64,000 nucleotides of DNA from Symbiodinium natans (taxonomy: Eukaryota > Sar > Dinophyceae > Suessiales > Symbiodiniaceae): positions 1 through 64,000 of the forward strand of contig CAJNDS010001657.1 in the NCBI GenBank assembly GCA_905221605.1, given 5' to 3'. Of this stretch, positions 10,527-21,900 are shown piece by piece (within the stretch, counting starts at the first letter, position 1; each line of letters begins with the position of its first letter). A program made the translations under genes and the position numbers. The notes under the pieces were generated by a model. That model made no database searches. It saw only the letters and a list, made by a program, of their open reading frames with translations, and had not been told where the DNA came from.

Positions 10527-11093
10527 CTATGAGCCTGTCTGGCACGAACATGTGAAGTGCTTCGCATGCTGCCTCGCCCTGAGCCCTGCCTTCTCGATGC
10601 CCAATCTCCCAGCGACATCATACGCGATCTGGACCGCTGTTTTACCCCGACAGTCCAAAGGGACAAGCGATGGTGGCAGCTTCATGTGGACAAGGGCCTG
10701 ACCCACCCCGTGTTGATCGTGGGGATGATTTTCACCGAAGGGGGGCATTGGAGGATAGGTCTCTTCCACTCGCAGGGGAAGCACGTCGATGTCGTTGTCC
10801 AGCGCGTATCGAAGCTCCTTGTGCGAGGAGTACTGTGACGATGTCACTTCGGCATAATCCCAGGTACAAACTCCCAGGATGATGCCTTGTTCACGCTTAA
10901 TCCGGCCTAGGCAGGCCATCGTATTGTGTCCCAGGTCAGCTCCCGCATCTGTATCCACCACCACCACCTCGTAGTTGCGCAAGGTCAGGATCTGTTGCAC
11001 AGCCTGCATCTGCCTCATCACCGATGCATTGTTGAATCGTCGCGCGGATAGCATAGCCAGGCGAGTGCCAACGCCATCTGGGATGTCGCTGAC
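10527..11093 (-). CDS. TIR-like domain exon, copy 1
   Basis: The exon starts after the acceptor-like GCCAG at 11094 with residues VSDIPDGVGTRLAMLSARRF, homologous to copy 2, and stays open for 188 codons. Order of elements: strand A (RLAMLSAR), helix, strand B with a loop (VVVVDTDAGADLG, BB-loop position), strand C (IILGVCTWDYAE), then SSQYSSHKELRYALD and a hydrophobic strand before EETYPP. This matches the TIR fold; the Glu in SSHKE sits where NAD-cleaving TIR domains carry their catalytic Glu. TIR domains act in innate immune signalling or as NADases; which applies here is not shown. The frame ends at a TAG where copy 2 reads GAG, followed by a small deletion, so the C-terminus may be truncated. 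Other exons were not found. Confidence 0.6.
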   Translation of the reverse strand, partial: VSDIPDGVGTRLAMLSARRFNNASVMRQMQAVQQILTLRNYEVVVVDTDAGADLGHNTMACLGRIKREQGIILGVCTWDYAEVTSSQYSSHKELRYALDNDIDVLPLRVEETYPPMPPFGENHPHDQHGVGQALVHMKLPPSLVPLDCRGKTAVQIAYDVAGRLGIEKAGLRARQHAKHFTCSCQTGS

Positions 11094-13208
11094 CTGGCGC
11101 GTTTCGACGGAACGCTTCACTGCACAGACATACCCCCGATTTCTTGACCCAAACGCGGTGGGCAGGTCCTGTGGGCTTGTCTCCGCGGATATTTCTTCTA
11201 CCTTGTAAAGAAGCGAGGGCTTATCCTAAATGGAGCTGCGCATAAAGTTGACCCCCCCGACGCTACCGGGCCCCACAGTAAAACAGTTGATGACAACAGC
11301 ATAGAAAATGAAGGTAGTACATGTGGACTTGGTGCTCAAAATCGACTTGGACGTGTTATGCTTGGAATGAAGATTGGACTGTGAGCTGCTTTGCCTTAAT
11401 TCGGGTCATGCAGGACTTGGCATGTTTCGAGGCTCTCTAAGCGCTCGCAGCTGCGACGAACTATTGTATCTATAAGTGTTGCCGCATATTGTTTGGAATT
11501 GTCAGATCTAGCTGAACACTCGTCAGGGGTATGAGCAAAGTGGCACCCATGTTTTTTTGTGCCTACGGCGGACACTCAGGAAAATCAGGGCATGGATCTT
11601 GTCATACTTTCTTGTGTGAATGCATGTTGCCAAGCTCATCAGAATCATGCACCACCTACCAGGGCTTCTGGCAACTTCGGAAAGAAGCGAGTCTGCTTTA
11701 CATCCGGCAGTCCCTGCACTCGACAATCCCGAAGCATGAGGGACGCCGCCTTCTAACCCCGAAAACTCCTACATTCACTCCAAACGAAACAGATCACCAC
11801 GGGAGATGAAAGAATCCAAGGGTCAACGACCAGCGTATCATCCGCCCCCTGACCAAAGTACGCATCAGAAGGAATGTGCAGCATATCCAACCAACCTAAC
11901 CCGCCTAGCATAAGGAACCCCACGTCGCATCTTGTTTTGGACAAGTGGCTGGTGGGGGCTATGTCTGGCCTGTGTCTTATGAGCATACTGAAACACGTAG
12001 CCTGCTGACGGTGTTGCGAAGCAGAGAGGGATTAAGAAACTCGTCGTGGTAGCCCCTGCCAATAATTCGACCAGGGGTTGACCGGACGCATGCTTGCTAC
12101 TGGTAGATCTTAACAGGCTGTACAACAATGGCTTAAACAGACTACCAGGCTTCGTGCAAGCTGTCAATCGAGCATACTTTCACACCTGAAATGTTACGGG
12201 TGAACCAGCTATCTGCACAGGATTGAAGCCTAAAGCGAAGTCTGCAAGCCAACTGTGAGGCGTGCATGTCCTGCAAAAAATGCGCAGCAGTCCCCGGAGG
12301 CACGCCAGGAAGTCTGGGAAGAGTGCTTCGGAACAGTGTTCGCTGGCCACACAGTCTGGACAAGAAATGGCTTGTACTACAGCGGTGAATCCCGGCTGTG
12401 AGTTTCCTTCTTGTTGCCTGTGTGCAGATGCGCAGCCACGTGGCAAAGCAAACAAGCGTGCCGTCAACTACGACGATCGCCACCGTGCAGTGCAGCATGC
12501 AGCGCAGGCCACACGGATACACGGGATCTGGTCATCAGCAACCGTGCGAAGCATTTATTTGTGTCTGACTGTGTAGCTGCTAGTGTGGCGAAAGTGCAAC
12601 TATTGGTCCCGCTGCCCTTGCTTTGGCGGATGCTGTCTCTTTGCAGCCTTCATCATGGGCAGGATGAAATGCTCAAGCCGCCTCCGCCTCCATGCTTGAG
12701 ACAGGCCTGGTCACGCAAAGAAAGCTGTTGAAGCTGTTGAAGACCAAGCCCAAGTTCCTGGTGCGGTATCGCCTGAAGAGACTGAGGGAACGCGTCAGGC
12801 AGTGAAGACACTGCTTGTGGATTCCTCCTTCTCTTCTAAAGCAGGCCAGTCAAAGCACGAGCAGAGCTCACAGCCCAAGATTGTACTTACACCTACACAC
12901 GGTCCTATGCAAGCATTAGTGATTGCGGGATGTTGTTGCAGATAAACGTGTTGGGCACCTTTGTGCTGCAAATACCAAGTCTTTCCTGTCACTGGCTGTC
13001 GGAGCTTGGTTGCGTCCCTGTGCAGAAGACGAGAACGATGGGACGGTCCAGGCCGCACTTGCAATGGTACTCAAGTTCGGCATGACCCTGGACCATGCAA
13101 GAATGTGACCTATGCAACACATGGCCCAGGTAAGTTCACCGACCCATCTCATGTTTTTCCTTTAAAAAAATGACGTGTGAGGCACCTCCTCACCCCAAAG
13201 CCTGAGCC
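11094..13208. other. Between the TIR-like copies; no recognisable gene
   Basis: 11094-11180 (start of intron upstream of copy 1) is clearly related to 13989-14130, so the duplication includes non-coding DNA. The rest has short ORFs on both strands without recognised domains. Confidence 0.4.
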
Positions 13209-13988
13209 CTAGGTGTCCTCTGACCCTAAACAAAGAAGCACATCGCATTCCTGCTTCGGTGCATGCAAACAGGGGCTGCGATTGTGAGCAGGTGAATGCT
13301 TGTGGCTGAAGGCTTTCAAGCTCTGGCCTCTGCTTCTCGAGGCCGGTTCGATGCCAACGATGTCGTGGAGCGCATCTTCACCAGAGCCTGTGACCCAGAG
13401 CTTACTCAGCAACAGACTCCCACACTCTGAGCCTGTCAGGCACGAACATGTGAAGTGCTTCGCATGCTGCCTCGCCCTGAGCCCCGCCTTCTCGCTGCTC
13501 AATTCTTTAGCCACAGCGGTTGCAATCTGCATGGAAGTCTTTTCTCTGCAGTCTAGATAGACAAGCGATGGTGGCAGCTTCATGTGGACAAGGGCCTGGC
13601 CCACCCCCTGTTGATCATGGGGATGATTTTCACCGAAGGGGGGCTGTGGAGGGTAGGTCTCTTCCACTCGCAGGGGAAGCACGTCGATGTCGTTGTCCAG
13701 CGAGTAGCGAAGCTCCTTGTGCGAGGAGTACTGTGACGATGTCATCTCGGCGTAGTCCGCTGTGCAGACTGCCAGCATGACTCCATTCTCTTCTTTGACT
13801 TGGTGCAGGTACTTCAACGTCAAGTCACCAAAGTCGTCGCCCGCACTTGCCTGGACAACTAGAACCCTGTAGTTGCGCTCTGCCAGGATCTTCTGCACAC
13901 TTCGCATCTGCATCTCTACTGGCCCACCATTAAATCTCGCGGAGATCATGGCCAGACGAGAGCCGGAGCCATCTGGGATACTGCTCGC
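13209..13988 (-). CDS. TIR-like domain exon, copy 2
   Basis: Starts after acceptor-like GCCAG with ASSIPDGSGSRLAMISARF and runs 259 codons. It has the same TIR-like plan as copy 1: strand A, helix (MQMRSVQKILAERNYR), loop ASAGDDFGD, strand C VMLAVCTADYAE, then SSQYSSHKELRYSLD with the putative catalytic Glu, and LPLRVEETYPP. From SSQYSS to HAKHFTCSC the two copies are nearly identical, while their first halves differ at many residues. It continues about 80 residues beyond the copy 1 stop, with a Ser/His-rich, featureless tail. The donor site may lie before the ORF end, so part of that tail could be intron. Function as a TIR signalling protein or NADase is inference. Confidence 0.6.
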   Translation of the reverse strand, partial: ASSIPDGSGSRLAMISARFNGGPVEMQMRSVQKILAERNYRVLVVQASAGDDFGDLTLKYLHQVKEENGVMLAVCTADYAEMTSSQYSSHKELRYSLDNDIDVLPLRVEETYPPQPPFGENHPHDQQGVGQALVHMKLPPSLVYLDCREKTSMQIATAVAKELSSEKAGLRARQHAKHFTCSCLTGSECGSLLLSKLWVTGSGEDALHDIVGIEPASRSRGQSLKAFSHKHSPAHNRSPCLHAPKQECDVLLCLGSEDT

Positions 13989-15125
13989 CTGGCACGAGTC
14001 CGATTTGCTAGATTAGGGTAGGGAAATGAAAGGGCGGAAAGACACCAGGGCGACCGAACGCTTCACTGCACAAACACACCCCAAATTCCTGACCTAAACG
14101 TGGCTGGCAAGTCCTGGGCTTTGGCATCCTCGAATTCAGGCACCTCAAAATGCGAGATTTTGGACCTCAATAAAAATGATACTGCTGCTTCCGGGACCAG
14201 GTCCCCATGGAGACCAAGCCGAGAGCAGCACGACACGCTGCTTGCGCTTGCACAAGCACCAAACCAAGAAGCAGCAGGATACCAGGAGGCAAGTGGACCT
14301 GGAGTCTTGCTGCAACATCACCGTGCCTGCAAATAGCGATCCCCCCAAAACTGCTTAGCTGGAAGAACATGCCTTCACAACCATGCATTTGCGATGGTTC
14401 CCAGCACCTCGATAAGCCCGGCCAGGCCTTGCCTAGGCCTCTGCAGCTGAGGGGCAGCGAGGATATGACCACGACGACAGCGACATCTGCCTCGCAGCAG
14501 ACTTTCAAATCGTGAAAGGAAAGTTTTCTCAGATCAAGGCAGACACGGGGCCTTGTCCTGGCTCTCGCTTTCGCCATCGGCCTGGAGAGCCAAAATCTTT
14601 GACAGATCTTCTTCGCCCTGACAGACTCAACAACACTTCGCCCCAACCATCTAATTCATGCTGTACCAACAGAATCCTCGGCGCAAGTACCGCAAACAGC
14701 AACCGATTGACAGGTTGGCCTCCTGGTCGTCCACTTCCTGCCAGGGAAAAGTGGTCGGGCAAGGCCTTTCTCAGGCCTTATGCTGATTCTTGGCCTCTCC
14801 TTTGAAGCCCCACCTCCCCCAACTTCCTGGCAGCTTTCTGCACCCATAGTTTTTACCCAGATTGTCCCTTGGCCTCACGAGCCGCTGGATGATGTCTCTG
14901 AACTCTGGCGAATTGCCGACACGAAGAGAATTCCGAATTCACTTCAACATGGTCTGCTGGCTACAGGATCTGCCCAGTCGGGCGTTATACGAGAGATTGG
15001 TTTGGTCCTAGTTCTGCACCCATAGCAAGAGCCATCGTCATAGACTGTGAGGGTGAGTACCCAAGAAGAGTGCGTTGTTCGGGGCTTGCGCTGTTTCTTG
15101 GGGTCTCCTTCCCACCCACACCGCC
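13989..15125. other. No recognisable gene
   Basis: Upstream flank of TIR copy 2. A 159-codon minus-strand ORF (14167-14646) with a hydrophobic stretch (PPGILLLLGLVLVQA) could contain an exon, but no domain is recognised. Confidence 0.35.
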
Positions 15126-15449
15126 CTAATGCGGATGTTGATGAAAAGCTTGTCTTCTAGAACGCCATCCTGAACACTCTTCAGCCCAATTAGGGGCCCC
15201 ACAGTCCTCTGGCAGCAGCAGGATATGCTGTGTGTCAACGCTGGCAAATGCCTCACCAGATGCATGCTGCAGCTTACATCTCTGCTCAGAGACTGGGGAT
15301 TTCTTGAGGAGCATGCGAGCGGTAATCCAACAGGGTCCAGAACTTGCCACAACGACGGGCTTCTGCGAGCTGCCTGTCGCACCAAACCGGCTTGTCCAGA
15401 GCGTCACTTGTGAGCGTCCGCTTCCCTGGACCTTGTCCCTCAAGCGCAA
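15126..15449 (-). CDS. Possible exon, unrecognised
   Basis: A 107-codon minus-strand frame with protein-like composition (for example LILRLRDKV just upstream, and DTQHILLLPEDCG). A second minus-strand frame takes over near 15200 (GPLIGLKSVQDGVLEDKLF), which would fit an intron or frameshift. No family is recognised. Confidence 0.2.
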   Translation of the reverse strand: MRLRDKVQGSGRSQVTLWTSRFGATGSSQKPVVVASSGPCWITARMLLKKSPVSEQRCKLQHASGEAFASVDTQHILLLPEDCGAPNWAEECSGWRSRRQAFHQHPH

Positions 15450-15897
15450 GATGAGGTCGCTGGGATCCTCCCAGGTGCCTAGGCGTCAAAACAAGGGGCG
15501 CATGGCATGATCGAGCGGAAGAGCAAATTCTGATGCAAGCCGCCTGCATTGCCCTTTAAACGCCTCTCAGCACTGCCAAGCTGTCCTGGCCAATGCTCGG
15601 GCAGAAGCTGTCAGCTCTCTCTGGTTACCTGCCAGTCCTGATCCATCCGGGCCGGTGACCGCAAACCTTAGGCGGACTGTGAACACCGACTCCACTGTGA
15701 GATTCATCATATATACTGCCAAGTAGCGACAGGATTTTGCCTTTCAAACTGATGGCCGTTGTCATCCTGAGACAGAAGCCCCTTGAAAAGCCAAATAGCC
15801 TGCAGAACTAGCAGGATTTAATGCCAGCTGCTGCTGTTCCTTTTTCCACGTCGCTTACCTGAAAATTGGAAAAGTGCTCAGAGTCCTTGTTGATTTG

Positions 15898-15955
15898 TGT
15901 CTCGAGGTGCTGCGGATGACAAGCACAACTCGAGATTGTTTGGCAACATGATCGG
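15898..15955 (+). repeat. LTR remnant, left end of decayed copia element
   Basis: TGTCTCGAGGTGCT at 15898, then CACAACTCGAGATTGTTTGGC; both words recur at 17511-17582 with small changes. The repeat starts with TG as an LTR should. Confidence 0.5.
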
Positions 15956-16139
15956 CCCACTGTTCTGAGTGCAGGCCCCCAGCAAAAAACAACTCACTAG
16001 TGCAAGTGAAAGAGGATCCGACAAATCCGTTAACACCCGCTATGGCACCAATGTGTAGCTCAGTTTTTGCAGCAAGCGGGCATTACATCACAAAGGAAGT
16101 GGCGAATCGATTGCTGGCCGTGCAGCAGGTAGACAGTCA

Positions 16140-17395
16140 GCTCCAACAGCAGCAGCGGCTGTTATGATGCGAGCTTTGCAAGGTCAGCTCAGTGATGCTA
16201 TGTCCAGACTGCAAGCGGCAGAGCAAGAGAGGAGAGATGCATTGAGGGTTGCAGCAGCGCAGTGATGCGGGTAAAGTACAACGGTGGAGCTGATCAAGAT
16301 TTCATTGAGTGCAACCATGAAATCACCACGTGCCTGAAGGCCAAGTTCGGCTTTGAAGATGGAACGTCTCCCAGGAGGGGCGCTTACCAGCACAGACAGC
16401 CGCCAGATTGCGTTTGACCCTGTCTACGGCCTACGGAGAGCTGGCAGATGAAATGGACCACATTCCCAATCTTTCAAGGACCGTCGTTGGCATCTACATG
16501 TTGAAGTCGCGTTACTCAGTCCGTGAGAGCCACAGGCTTGGGTTCGGCGAATGTTGCACACAGCATGCTACAATCTTGAACGGGTCGTGAGCTTGGGAGA
16601 GATCAATGGCCCTCGCGTCCATCGCAAGCCGGATAAGCGCCATGTTGAGCTCATCGTGTCTTCGCTGGGGTTAGACGACGGCAACACGAAGAGTGCAACT
16701 ACTCCTTCTGTCAGGCCCTCGGATGCTGAAGCTGAGCAGCTTCTGCATGGCCCCAAGCTGTCTGCAAGTGAGACGTCGCTGTACCGATCGTGTGTAATGA
16801 GAGTCAGTTTTCTTAGTCAAGATCGTGCTGATTTGGGTGAATCCGTGAAGGCCCTTGCTCAGGGCATGGCTTCACCCGCCCGTGCGCACCTGCAAGCTTT
16901 GCAGCGCTTAGGGCGATTCCTGCATCGCTCCACTGTGCAGTTAGATTCTGGCAGCAAGCGTTCTGCCCCACCATCACCTGTATGGTGGATTCAGACCATG
17001 CATTGTAGTGCGCATCGGCACTCACATACCATCAAGTCCACATCTAATCTCCAGACTTCGTGGTTTTGATTGTTTCAGAGGCTGAATACATCCGAATACT
17101 ATGTGCTCGTCCATGGGGCTGCGCATGGTTTAACCTTCCGCTCCTACTTCGCTGATCTGGGACTCGCGATGGATGTGGTCCGGGCGGCTCAAACACCGCT
17201 CGAGCTTTTGCTTCACGCAGAGGTTTGAGCAAGCAGTGACATGTCATGACTTGTTGTCTCTGGCTCCAAGAATGCGTTCGAGGCAAGCGTCTGCAGATTA
17301 TAAGGATCCAGGCCGACACCTGCTCGGATATACTCACGAAGAGTGTATTTAGCAAGGAACTCTTGAGAAGCACCTGAAGAGCATGGGCTTCTGAG
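16140..17395 (+). pseudogene. Decayed Ty1/copia polyprotein (gag scrap, RT end, RNase H)
   Basis: 16150-16260 codes a gag-like helix (MRALQGQLSDAMSRLQAAEQ) that ends in stops. 16570-16960 holds the reverse-transcriptase C-terminus (KRHVELIVSSLGL, then YRSCVMRVSFLSQDRADL and RLGRFLHRS, matching the copia pattern YR..VG.L.YL...RPD). 17070-17390 holds the RNase H end (EAEYIRIL, SNTARAFASRRGLSK, CLWLQECV, ADTCSDILTK). It is read in at least three frames and interrupted by stops near 17147, 17227 and 17389. The integrase and most of the RT are missing. This was a copia element related to those of other dinoflagellates, long inactive. Confidence 0.75.
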
Positions 17396-17510
17396 TCGTG
17401 GAAGCTTCGGTCTTTCACAAGTCAACCAAGGCGTAAAGGTGTAACACAAATCACGCGTGACTCGACGTTACTGAGCCCGAACACGCGGGCCCAGCAACGA
17501 GCGGTGATCG

Positions 17511-17582
17511 TGTCTCGAGGTGCTACGGCCGAATAGCCCATGCGCAAGGCCGCACAATTCGGGATTGCTTGGCAGCATTGGC
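17511..17582 (+). repeat. LTR remnant, right end of decayed copia element
   Basis: TGTCTCGAGGTGCTACGG followed by CACAATTCGGGATTGCTTGGC, the partner of 15898-15955. It lies about 120 bases after the RNase H end, where a 3' LTR is expected. Confidence 0.5.
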
Positions 17583-18900
17583 ATGTGTCACTTGTCAAAC
17601 GGCGTAGTAGCGGTTGAGATGCTGCTGCCAGTCTGTCGTTGCATTCTCATTTCGCGCCGATGAAGATTGGATCTCTCACTTGCACGCATCTCCCACATCC
17701 TGGTGTGCTTTACATCTGTAGCCATAGGTCGCCGTCTCACGCAATCTGGAACAAAATTCAGGGAGTGAGCAAGACTGAAGAGCACACCACACCGATTCAA
17801 AAGACTTGGGAACTAAACGCCACCGAAGGCGCTCATTTGGGATTTCGAGCAGGAATTGGAGTGCAAGTGCCACCGTGGCTAAAGACTCCGTCGCACCCGT
17901 CCGCAACCTCAGCCACACTCCACTGCCTCGTAGAACAGATACTTGCTCAGGCTTTAAGGGTCTGGCCACTCCATCGGTATGATCCTGAGTTGCTGTCATC
18001 TCCCGAGCTTCTTCGCTCACCCAAACAAAGCCAAGCTCGCGAAGAAGTCTCCCCCCTTCCCGTTCTGTTGCAAGGCTCGCCGTTGCAACCTCCAGCACCT
18101 CAATGCTGGTGTTGCCTCTGGAAGCACGGCCGAACTCACAGGGCTGCCAAACAGGTATCGCGGCGCCAGAGGGACCTGCAAGCACGGATAGCCGGACTCC
18201 ACTGCAGCTCCCCTGTAAGGCACGGGGCCCTGGCAGGTCTTCATTGGCATGCCGGCGTCGCAAAGGCCGAACGGCAAGCAACCTGACCAGTGCGAAAAAC
18301 CGGAACTGAAAATGCAGGAGCCTGGCTGTCAGCAGAAGCCTTCAAGAAATGGGCAATGGAATGCTTGATCCATTCTACCACATGCGAAGCAAGCTAACAG
18401 CACAAAGCCAATCATGAGAGTTCATATGAGGTGCTCGTTCTTTGGATGTGCAGCGTCTCAGAGAGGATGTCAAGCCTCAGCACACACAGCAGGACTGGAC
18501 TTAGAAGAATTAAGCAGAAGCCTTACCCGACCATTAGAGGTCGTGTCGGACCGGATAATACAGTGTTCTGGGAATCCGCCGTCTCCCCCCTCACGATTTC
18601 CCTCTGAATCTCTTGTTCATGCTGCACCGCTCCCTGCAACTTGTCTGCTTGCCCGCTTGAAGTTGAAGCGTTTGCAATGCAGTAGTACTGGCAAGTTGTG
18701 AGGACAAGAGGAACAACTCCTGCGACACTCCGTTTGGGGAGATATGATAAATATGAGACTGCTGGTCCTGGATGCGGCGCTGAGGCTGAGAAAGTGATCT
18801 ACATGGCTGCCATGGGACCGTTTACAGCCTGCTTCGATGTAGTATGGACTGCTAGACGTGCTAAACGAGGCGCATCTGATGTTCCTGCCAGGAAGCTGCA
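17583..18900. other. No recognisable gene
   Basis: Overlapping open frames of about 200 codons on both strands (17639-18286 plus, 17676-18281 minus) lack any recognised domain; neither is preferred. The minus frame could belong to the cysteine-rich gene that lies upstream on that strand. Confidence 0.35.
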
Positions 18901-21900
18901 CGCAGGTCTGGCTGCCTCGAGCCAACTCGTCTCGGGAGCATGGCGTCGGACATGAGTTTGCAATGCCACCTGGGCGTCTCCGGTCGACTCGCAGTTGGGG
19001 CAGGTCCGCGCTTTTCCACTTCCCTGGTGCTGAGTATGAGTCTCTTGAACACAACACACTTCAGTAATGTCGTTGCCTAACCTCGCCACAGCTGCAGCGC
19101 GACTATGTCGAAGCGGCTCGAGTTCAGGCGAAATGCCACTGCTCTCTTGCATGATGATTCAGGCTGAGATTCAAGCGGCTTGGATTCTCGGATTGGGCTC
19201 AAATGTGTGGATGGAGCCGAACGAATATAACGACATCACCAGCAAGTCAGCAAAGCGACTGATGACCTTCGCCACGCACAGCGTGCCGTTCGCATCCTTG
19301 GAAACAGTGATGACATGAACGTTGCTGAAAGAGTGTCAAAGGGCAGGTTGCATCACTGAGGCTGGGTCCAGTGGGTCTGGGCAGCGCAGCCTAAGTTACC
19401 ATGGCTAGGACAAGGAGGCATTCCGAAGACGGTCGTCTTGGCCGTCGGCGAATTCCGGCCGCACGGACAAGGCGCTTCCCTGTCCACGCAAAGCTTCCAG
19501 GACATCTCCGGCACACCTGCGTGGAGGCACAGAGTGTCAGGCTGACCCGCGCAAGATGCGGGAAGACCTCACCTGGCCTGCCGTGCTGTACTCCGTGATC
19601 TCGCAGGGTTTCTGCCTAAGAGAAAGCTGGAGGAAACAATGCGGCACTTCCGCGTGCAACCCTTCTTGCCACAGAGCTGCCGATGCTCGCAGGGGCACAC
19701 GGCGGCCTTCTGCAACCTGATGGACACTGTTCCCCCGAATGTCCCAACATGTCGCCACCGAGAATCTCTGGATGGAGCAGATGCATCACATGATATCCGC
19801 CTGAACGGCTAATCCTACCGCCTTCCGTGCTACTTCGCAAAGCCAACAACTGCTAAATCTGGCGCCTCATCCATGGAATCCATAGAGGAAGCTAGAGACG
19901 CATGAGCAGTCGCACACCCTGAACAGAAATCAGTCAAACCTGGTTTGATCCGTAGCTTTTCAGGCAGCTTGGTGACGCAGGGAGGCAAAGCTCTGCTCCG
20001 GGGCAGCGCTGCGTGTTTGCGCCACACGGACACGGTACGCCCAATGCCCAGCAGATCTCTCGAGAGCCTGCCACAGGTCTTGCTGTTGACAGCGGCTGCT
20101 TGCGCTCGTCTTCATCAGGCTCGCCAACAGCACCTGCCTGTGAAGTTCCCGTCGGGAGTGTAGTCCACGACGACACACGTCTTCTCATCAATCGCGCAGC
20201 AGGCCGCACCCTGTGAAGTCTTGGCATAATGTGATGATGCTTCAAACGAGAGGACCGGCGTTTTATGATATCGATCGCGGCAGGAGCGCTGCAAGACCCC
20301 CAGAGAGCAAAGCTTGCAGCTGGTGGGGGCTGTGCATGTGGGAAAGTTACAAAAACCATTCCAGCCCAATTCCCCGCCCGCCCTCTGCCTTGAAGATGCA
20401 GCGATTGAGGGCTGCACACATTGTCGCCCCGTGCCCACACGGGCAGTCGAGCAAGCTGCCAGCGCACTGCCTGCTGGGAGGCACCATGCCTGAGATGCCC
20501 AACGCAGTACGCAGTTGCTCGTAGGATCACATGCTACCAGCAAGCTCCTGCCAAGCCTCCGTGCAGGAAGCACAAAGATCCCAGGGCCTTTCTGAGCGCG
20601 TGCCAACGCAGCCAAGGCGCTATCTTCCATGCCGTCCGGGAAGAAGTTTTGCACCAGCGGGCACTCGATTTCGCCAGGTGCGCAGGCGGGACAGTAGCCT
20701 GCGCACATCAGCAGCACAGGCCTTTGCTACGCAAACTGGTGGAACGATCTACAACGTATCACGCGACGGCCACCGACCTTCCGCAGGTAGGCACTCTGGT
20801 TCGCCCTGCCCCTGACAAGAAAGTCGGAGCTCATTTGAGGATGCGGCATGCCGAAGCTCATGGTGCAGGCGAGGCACAGTGCTGCACGGGAAGGAGCCTT
20901 GTCCGCAGCCGCACCAGGTCCCGATTGGCACCTGACGAGCAGCCCCAACGTTGCAATGTTGCAGGCGACGTGGTTTGCAAAGAGGTCACCAAGCTTAGCA
21001 AGCATCAATCTGCGAGGACTCTTTAGGACTCTTTCTGCCAAGGCTCACAAGTCTCTTCTGCGGGTAGGCGATTGCCCTGAGCATCAAAACCTCACCAATC
21101 ATGCAAACGGCGCAGTCAGGCCAAACAGTGGCCAAGCAGGGGAAGGCAACCCTTGGGTCTCTCGCCGCTACTGCATAACTTCCTCAGCCGTGCAGGGCCT
21201 TGACTCACGGAGCAAGAACAGGGCATCCTAGAATGAGAGTGCCGTAGAATTGTAGAGTATCTCCTCCAACGAAACCCGACACTTCTTCGATCCCACGGCG
21301 CACTGAAATCCATTCTCTCGCTTGGTCCGGGTTGCTCGGTCGGTAGCAGGGCTCTTCGCCGTCTGGACAGACCAGGGGACAACGGCTGAGCCCGAGACCT
21401 CATTGAGTCGCAGATAGAAACACAACAAACAGAATGCTCTTGCCATTTTCAAGCCCCTTCCTGCAGCAAAGCCTCGCGGAAGGCAGTAAGATTCCTGCAT
21501 AGAGCTCACAACTCACAGCTGCGGCCCCCACACTTTAGAAACTTCGCCCTCGCGGGACGCGTTCAGAGAGAACTGGCATGCAGAAGGAGCTTACAGCTCA
21601 GAGGCTCCAAATCCAGTAAATCACCAAGTCTGAATCTCAAGTTCGCTGCTTGCTGCAACCCGAAGCTCCTGACCCGCACCGCACGTCATGGTGTTCCGCC
21701 CACAAGGGCAGGCGACATCGGCGTTCAGGCACTCCTCTCGAATGCCTTGAATCGCGCCGGAAACGCTGTAGTCCTCAGCGGATTCGATGGCTTCGCAGCT
21801 CCCCACTTCCCTTGAGCTTGGCACAACTCCTTCATTGTGGAAGGCTTTCGGTCCTTCTGCAAAACATGCATAACTCGAGATCTCATCCAAGGCGCGACAA

